The position numbers and the translations under genes were made by a program. Source: Flavobacteriales bacterium (GTDB lineage Bacteria > Bacteroidota > Bacteroidia > Flavobacteriales > Flavobacteriaceae). Taken from it: a stretch of 18,203 bases of DNA. Under the pieces are notes generated by a model. The model saw only the letters and a list, made by a program, of their open reading frames with translations, had not been told where the DNA came from and searched no databases. This document shows positions 14,305 to 18,203 of the stretch, piece after piece (position 1 is the stretch's first letter; every line of letters starts with the position of its first letter). The stretch spans positions 1-18,203 of the forward strand of contig WGAP01000208.1 of assembly GCA_015494775.1 (NCBI GenBank). The letters are read 5' to 3'.

Positions 14305-15300
14305 TCATGTCGTTTGCTTGCGGAACTCCGTTTCGGCACGTTGACGAAAGTTATCGATTTTTTTGCGGATTTCGTCCGCATTGCCGCCCAAGGTTCCGGC
14401 AATTTCTTCGGGGCTGAATTGTTCCAGGAAATGCAATTGAAGCACCGCTTGGTCGGTGCGGTTTTCATCGCGTATCAATCCGGTGATGATTTCATCCACC
14501 TTTTCGGCCTCCAATTGCTCGTTGACCTTGTCAATCAATTCGTTATCATTCAGCACATCCTCGGCAAAATAGATTTCTTCGATTTGGTCTCCGGGAACTT
14601 GGGGCGCACCGGTTTCTCCTGCAAATTCTTCGATGTGTTCTTCACCTTCGGCCTCGGCACCGGTTTGTTCAAATGTCGCCAAGATTTCTTCGGCAATGCC
14701 AAACAGCAGGGCATCCATATCTTCGGGGCCGTATTGTTTGGGGTCGAACACGGCATAAAAACGTTTTTCCACCGCTTCGACCAAGGCAGGCAATTGGGCT
14801 TTGATTTGTTTTTTGGTCAGTCCCAAGGTTTTGAGACGTGTTTTCAGGTATTTACGCACCGCTTGCAAGGCATTTTTAACCTTTTTGGCATAGCGGGGTT
14901 TGGTTTCCCGCTCTTCTTGCCCCTGCATATCGTCCACCAGCAGTGCGAATTGATTTTTCCATTTTTGCTGACGATAGCGCTTGCGTTTGTACAGGTAATC
15001 CTTACGTTCGTGCGCCAATTGGCGTTTTACGGTTTTCTTAAATTCGGCAAAGGCCTTGCGCAAAGCGGCCACCGGATCGCGGTCGGTTTCCACGATGCGA
15101 ATGTCTTTGCTCTGCATGTTGATGCCGATGCTCACGCGGTATTCCTTATCCTTATTGAACTTTACTTCCAGCAGCAAATCCTTGGGATATTTTTTGAATA
15201 ATTGCTCGTAATAATCTTTTTTGGATTGAATAATCCTTCGCACTTCCTCGATGTAGGGTGCTTCCAGTTCGTTGAAGTTGTAAATTTCCAGATGTAACAT
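14305..15300 (-). CDS. HPF/RaiA-like N-terminus joined to a sigma-region-4-like C-terminus
   Basis: 331 residues, cytoplasmic. Residues 1-~108 follow the ribosome-hibernation (S30AE/HPF) order: strand, long helix (YIEEVRRIIQSKKDYYEQLFKKY), strands (LLLEVKFNKDKEYRVSIGI, then DIRIVETDRDP) and a final helix VAALRKAFAEFKKTVKRQL with a basic tail. Residues ~135-250 are a charged helical middle of unknown fold with acidic stretches (EAEGEEHIEEF). Residues ~278-328 (RTDQAVLQLHFLEQFSPEEIAGTLGGNADEIRKKIDNFRQRAE) have the layout of sigma-70 region 4, 'VLxLxFxExxSxxEIAxxLGxxxxxIRxxxxxxR'. Region 2 of a sigma factor is absent, so it is not a normal sigma factor. It may bind ribosomes, RNA polymerase or DNA. 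Both assignments are by eye. It has its own promoter and precedes dnaJ/cbpA. Confidence 0.75.
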   Translation of the reverse strand: MLHLEIYNFNELEAPYIEEVRRIIQSKKDYYEQLFKKYPKDLLLEVKFNKDKEYRVSIGINMQSKDIRIVETDRDPVAALRKAFAEFKKTVKRQLAHERKDYLYKRKRYRQQKWKNQFALLVDDMQGQEERETKPRYAKKVKNALQAVRKYLKTRLKTLGLTKKQIKAQLPALVEAVEKRFYAVFDPKQYGPEDMDALLFGIAEEILATFEQTGAEAEGEEHIEEFAGETGAPQVPGDQIEEIYFAEDVLNDNELIDKVNEQLEAEKVDEIITGLIRDENRTDQAVLQLHFLEQFSPEEIAGTLGGNADEIRKKIDNFRQRAETEFRKQTT

Positions 15301-15317
15301 AGATGATTTTTGTTTTT

Positions 15318-15347
15318 TAAAGATACGTTTTTTGATGTTTTCAACAA
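15318..15347 (-). promoter_or_regulatory. Putative promoter of the HPF-like / cbpA group
   Basis: On the minus strand TTG (15345-15347) is followed after 19 bases by TATCTTTA (15318-15325), one base off TAnnTTTG, 17 bases before the start codon. Confidence 0.5.
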
Positions 15348-15360
15348 TCGCATTTGGGTG

Positions 15361-15404
15361 AAAATGAAAATAATCCCGGCGCGGCCGAAGCTTTGCCGGG
15401 ATTA
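15361..15404 (-). terminator. Terminator after the YfdX pair
   Basis: A perfect 10-bp stem TAATCCCGGC/GCCGGGATTA (15371-15380 with 15395-15404) is followed on the minus strand by TTTTCATTTTC. The loop contains GCGGC, which can also pair with GCCGC just outside the stem (15414-15418). Confidence 0.7.
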
Positions 15405-15420
15405 CCGAACAAAGCCGCGC

Positions 15421-16401
15421 TTATTTGCCGGCCTTTTTGAAAAACAGCCGTTCTTTGAATGCTGCAATTTTGGCTTTCAGGTCGTTGAACTTGCCTTGGG
15501 TTTCTTCTTTGTTTTCGATGGCTTTTTTCAACACGTCGATGGCATCGGCCAATTCCTTGTATTCTTTGTCGCGTTTACCGTAACCCAATGCTTCGGCCAA
15601 TTTGAGTTGGTAATCAGCATTTTCCAGGTAATTTACGGCCGTTTTTTCCTTGTCTTTGTCCTTGCTTTCCATGGCTACGGCTGCGGCTTTGATGTATTCC
15701 TCGGCTCGCAACACGGGCAAAGGAATATTACTGTCCACCACCAGCAAGGTATTCAAGGCATTGACCAGCACAGCCGATGCTTCGTCTTTTTTACCTTGGC
15801 TCATCAGGTTGACAGCCAATTTAATGGCATCGGGATAGGTGGCCAAGGGCAAGTATGTGGTTTTGACCACAATTTCACTGGCCAAATCGTTCAGAATTTG
15901 ACGGGCTTGTTGGTAATAGCCGTCATCCATGGCTTTTTGAGCCGATTCCACGGCGGCATAAACGGCCGGAATGTCGGCTATCAGATCGCGCGTCTCATAG
16001 TTGACGTCCACCGGAATCAAGGCCAACTTGGGGTCTTTGGCCATCAGCACTTCCAGTTGCCCGACGATTTTGGCCAAAAGATCTTCGGCTTCTTTATCCT
16101 TGTCTTTGGCAATCAGATCAACGGCCTTTTGCGTTTCGGCCAATATTTCCAAGGCCTGTTTGATGTTGGCCGTATCGGCTTTTTGTTGTTGTTTTACTTC
16201 ACCTTGTACATTAGCCGCCACATTTTCTTGCATTTGCTTGTCCGTCATGGCGGACTTGGCGGGCTTTTTAGCGCCTTTGTGAATTTGTTCGGTTCTCATT
16301 TTAGGTTTTGATTTCTCGGTTTTATCGGTTGATTCATTCGTTTGTTGACAGCCGGCCAAAAGTGCCAGCATCAGGACTATACTTACCAGCTTTTTCATCA
16401 T
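15421..16401 (-). CDS. YfdX-like family lipoprotein
   Basis: 326 residues. A lipoprotein signal peptide ends LLAGC (lipidated Cys18), then comes a Lys/Gln-rich tether (~20-75) and an all-helical body. Body landmarks match the YfdX pattern: an ALEILAETQKAVDLIAKDKDKEAEDLLAKI helix, LALIPVDV, DGYYQQARQILNDLASEIVV, TYLPLATYPDAIKLAV and IPLPVLRAEEYIKAA. YfdX proteins are periplasmic, helical and linked in enterobacteria to acid and envelope stress; their biochemical action is unknown. It is a clear paralogue of the gene 3 bases upstream but differs in being lipid-anchored. The terminator at 15361-15404 separates it from the HPF-like gene. Confidence 0.8.
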   Translation of the reverse strand: MMKKLVSIVLMLALLAGCQQTNESTDKTEKSKPKMRTEQIHKGAKKPAKSAMTDKQMQENVAANVQGEVKQQQKADTANIKQALEILAETQKAVDLIAKDKDKEAEDLLAKIVGQLEVLMAKDPKLALIPVDVNYETRDLIADIPAVYAAVESAQKAMDDGYYQQARQILNDLASEIVVKTTYLPLATYPDAIKLAVNLMSQGKKDEASAVLVNALNTLLVVDSNIPLPVLRAEEYIKAAAVAMESKDKDKEKTAVNYLENADYQLKLAEALGYGKRDKEYKELADAIDVLKKAIENKEETQGKFNDLKAKIAAFKERLFFKKAGK

Positions 16402-16404
16402 AAA

Positions 16405-17319
16405 TTATTTTTTATTCGTTTTGGTAAACAAGCGTTCTTTGAATGCTTTCAGTTCATCCGACAATTTGTTCAACACTTTTCGGGTTCGTTTTTCCCGTTC
16501 TTTTTCGATATGCGATTTCAGGGATTTAATCACATCATGCAGGTCTTTGTATTCCTTGTCTTTTTTGCCGTATCCCATTTTTTCGGCCAAGGTCAATTGA
16601 TAATCGGCCGCATCAATCAAAGCCAAAAGTTGTGTTTTGTTTTCCTTGAATTTTTTGTCGTTATCCATCACTTTCAAGGCCTCTTTGACATATTCTTCGG
16701 CCCGTAAAACGGGAAGCGGTATAACTTCTTGACGGATAACCAACGTATTGAGTGCCTGCACCAATACGGCAGCAGCTTCTTTCGTTTTGTCTTGCCCCAT
16801 CAGTTTGGCTGCCAATTTCATGGCATCGGGATAGGTGGCCATGGGCAAATAAGCGGTTTTGACTACAATTTCGCTCGACAAATCGTTCAAAGCCCATTTG
16901 GCGGTTTGATAATAACCTTTGTCAATGGCTTCGCGTACGGCTTTCATTATGTCATCCACCGTTTTGGGATCGGTTACCACATCGTGCACTTCGGTAGTGG
17001 CACTCACCGGAATAACGGCCAAATCGGGATTTTGGGCCAGCAGAATTTCCAACTTACCGATGATGTTGGCCAGTTTCTTTTGCGCTTCGTCTTTTTTCTT
17101 TTGCGCAATCAGCGAAATAACATCCTGCGTTTGATTCAGAATCTCAATGGCTTTGTCCGTTTCCGTGGTTTTGGCGGCTTCGATGCCTGCATTGACGTTC
17201 TTTTGAACGCGTTCTTGCATATCACGGTTCGAAATACCCGTTTTGTTCACCGGTTGATTTTGGGCCAGCGTGACTCCCCACGCAAATCCCACGAGCAATA
17301 ATGCGATTAATTTTTTCAT
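16405..17319 (-). CDS. YfdX-like family secreted protein
   Basis: 304 residues. The N-terminus MKKLIALLLVGFAWGVTLAQ is a classic signal peptide with cleavage expected at ALA-Q, so the protein is soluble in the periplasm. The body repeats the landmarks of the downstream paralogue: LAVIPVSA, KGYYQTAKWALNDLSSEIVV, AYLPMATYPDAMKLAA, IPLPVLRAEEYVKEAL, LTLAEKMGYGKKDKEYKDL and the basic end AFKERLFTKTNKK. The two arose by tandem duplication and were then given different anchoring. They form one operon (3-base gap). No clear promoter match was found in the upstream region 17320-17444. Confidence 0.8.
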   Translation of the reverse strand: MKKLIALLLVGFAWGVTLAQNQPVNKTGISNRDMQERVQKNVNAGIEAAKTTETDKAIEILNQTQDVISLIAQKKKDEAQKKLANIIGKLEILLAQNPDLAVIPVSATTEVHDVVTDPKTVDDIMKAVREAIDKGYYQTAKWALNDLSSEIVVKTAYLPMATYPDAMKLAAKLMGQDKTKEAAAVLVQALNTLVIRQEVIPLPVLRAEEYVKEALKVMDNDKKFKENKTQLLALIDAADYQLTLAEKMGYGKKDKEYKDLHDVIKSLKSHIEKEREKRTRKVLNKLSDELKAFKERLFTKTNKK

Positions 17320-17444
17320 TTTTTTCGTTTTTTTTGTTTAACATAAAAATCCATATCCCTCATCATCAAAAGCATTGCCACAAGTGTATTTACGACAAAA
17401 TGTGTTTTTTCTGTCAGTTAAAAATGCCAATTTGACCCTTTTAT
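17320..17444. other. Leader/promoter region of the YfdX operon
   Basis: AT-rich, without a gene. It must hold the promoter of the minus-strand YfdX operon. The nearest match, TACACTTG, differs from TAnnTTTG at one base and has no partner at the right distance, so no site is called. Confidence 0.4.
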
Positions 17445-17640
17445 TTTTTTGGGCGTGTCCCTCGCGCCCTTCGGGCGCTCGGGAAACCGGCCCTCCGCTA
17501 CAATGTCCCTCGGGCAAGGCCGGTTTTTGTAGGCCGCCGGCGTGGTCTCTTCCTCCGGGAGCCCCCGCCGCCGGCACAAAAAACACGCTGCGCTCCGGCC
17601 TGCCCTTCGGGCCATTACCGCTCGGTCCGGCACGCATTTT
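17445..17640 (-). repeat. 196-bp GC-rich structured intergenic repeat, copy B (inverted)
   Basis: The reverse complement of 1285-1480. The half at 17445-17551 is identical to copy A. The other half differs at about nine positions, including one that turns a weak stem of copy A into a clean GCCC-GAA-GGGC hairpin. The crossing CTACAA/TTGTAG and AACCGGCC/GGCCGGTT pairings are fully kept. Both ends are bordered by A/T runs. It fills the space between the divergent YfdX operon and mobA. Confidence 0.9.
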
Positions 17641-17659
17641 TTTACATCCGTAATCTTCC

Positions 17660-17667
17660 TATCTTCG
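17660..17667 (+). promoter_or_regulatory. Possible -7 box of mobA
   Basis: TATCTTCG is one base off TAnnTTTG, 19 bases before the start codon. Its -33 region would fall on the T-run that ends repeat copy B, so the repeat border may contribute to the promoter. Confidence 0.3.
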
Positions 17668-17686
17668 TTTCCTGTAACAAACCGCA

Positions 17687-18203
17687 ATGATGCTACCGGT
17701 AGCTACGGTCATTCTCGCCGGCGGACAAAGCCGCCGTATGGGTGCCGACAAGGCCTTGTTGCCTTGCCGTGGAACCATTTTGCTCGACATCGCCCTGCAA
17801 ACGGCCGCGCAAACCGGTTTTCCGGTCTTTGTAAGCACCGCACCGGGCCGAACCTATGCCTTGCCCGAAGGCATTCGCGTCATTCCCGACCGTTATGCCG
17901 GCATCGGGCCTATGGGCGGTATAGCTTCGTGCTTGGAACAAATCCGGGCCCAAACCTTTGTTTTTTTGCCCGTGGATATGCCCTTGCTCACCGCCGATTT
18001 GCTCCGCGATATGTTGGACGCCCTGCCGGCCGACAGCTTGGCGCTGAGCGTGCAAACGACCAAAAGGCATTATCCGCTTCCGTTGGTGCTCAGAGATGCT
18101 GCCTTGCCTCACCTACACCGGTTGATTGCGCAAAAACATTACCGGCTTTACGGCCTGTTTGACCGAATTCCCGCCAAAATCATTGTCCGCCCCGCTTGGG
18201 AAC
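17687..18203 (+). CDS. mobA: Molybdenum cofactor guanylyltransferase (MobA), 5' part
   Basis: The first 172 residues are in the window; the frame is still open at its end. The nucleotide-binding signature LAGGQSRRMGADKALL is at residues 10-25, followed by RVIPDRYAGIGPMGGI and the metal-binding FLPVDMPLL, all diagnostic of MobA. The enzyme attaches GMP to molybdopterin to make the dinucleotide cofactor used by DMSO-reductase-type enzymes such as nitrate reductases. Two ATG codons stand in tandem (17687 and 17690); either may be used. No other cofactor gene is visible in the window. Confidence 0.93.
   Translation, partial: MMLPVATVILAGGQSRRMGADKALLPCRGTILLDIALQTAAQTGFPVFVSTAPGRTYALPEGIRVIPDRYAGIGPMGGIASCLEQIRAQTFVFLPVDMPLLTADLLRDMLDALPADSLALSVQTTKRHYPLPLVLRDAALPHLHRLIAQKHYRLYGLFDRIPAKIIVRPAWE

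Noticed and set aside
13939..15201. 420-residue plus-strand open frame opposite the DnaJ and HPF-like genes
   Set aside because: It is Phe-rich antisense of two well-supported genes, a known effect of codon bias, with no family resemblance.
15310..16311. 333-residue plus-strand open frame opposite the YfdX lipoprotein
   Set aside because: Antisense shadow with a Phe/Gly-rich product and no domain pattern.
1285..17640. The region between the two inverted repeats as a composite transposon
   Set aside because: No transposase or integrase gene is present, the enclosed genes are ordinary core-type genes, and no target duplication is seen.

Overview
The window comes from a member of the Bacteroidota, probably Flavobacteriia-like. 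It has a type IX secretion (T9SS) C-terminal sorting domain, a SusC/SusD outer-membrane pair, lipoproteins with short Bacteroidota-style signal peptides, and promoters of the TTTG/TTG...TAnnTTTG type. The genus cannot be named from the sequence. Coding regions have medium GC, but several intergenic stretches are far richer in GC and in inverted repeats.

Layout. At 1-525 (+) lies the 3' end of a T9SS-exported protein gene with its terminator. An AT-rich lipoprotein gene follows (618-1070, -), bracketed by two 98-bp near-identical direct repeats that carry the T9SS gene tail plus terminator. A GC-rich structured repeat (1285-1480) precedes a long minus-strand run: a Ktr/Trk potassium uptake pair (1483-3440), a CDF metal exporter (3507-4433), an orphan SusD/SusC pair (4511-9142) and a YbjQ/UPF0145 protein (9227-9556). 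A 700-bp non-coding region (9557-10269) then holds at least three separate blocks of strong secondary structure.

From 10270 a plus-strand operon with a textbook promoter encodes a DUF1858-DUF2249-DUF2249 protein, a heme-copper-oxidase-subunit-I/NnrS-like membrane protein and a MIP18/DUF59 Fe-S assembly factor. It meets a convergent minus-strand group at a bidirectional terminator. That group (12962-17319) looks like a stress or proteostasis cluster: two tandem YfdX-like exported proteins (one soluble, one lipoprotein), a protein with an apparent ribosome-hibernation-factor-like N-terminus and a sigma-region-4-like C-terminus, a CbpA-type DnaJ, and a small unrecognised protein translationally coupled to it. 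A second, inverted copy of the 196-bp repeat (17445-17640) precedes the 5' part of mobA (17687 to the window end).

Most worth following up: the 196-bp repeat family with a conserved possible pseudoknot; the hairpin arrays at 9640-9837 and 9955-10063; the apparent HPF-like/sigma4-like fusion in a chaperone cluster; the unknown partner of CbpA; and the 98-bp duplication around the AT-rich lipoprotein gene.
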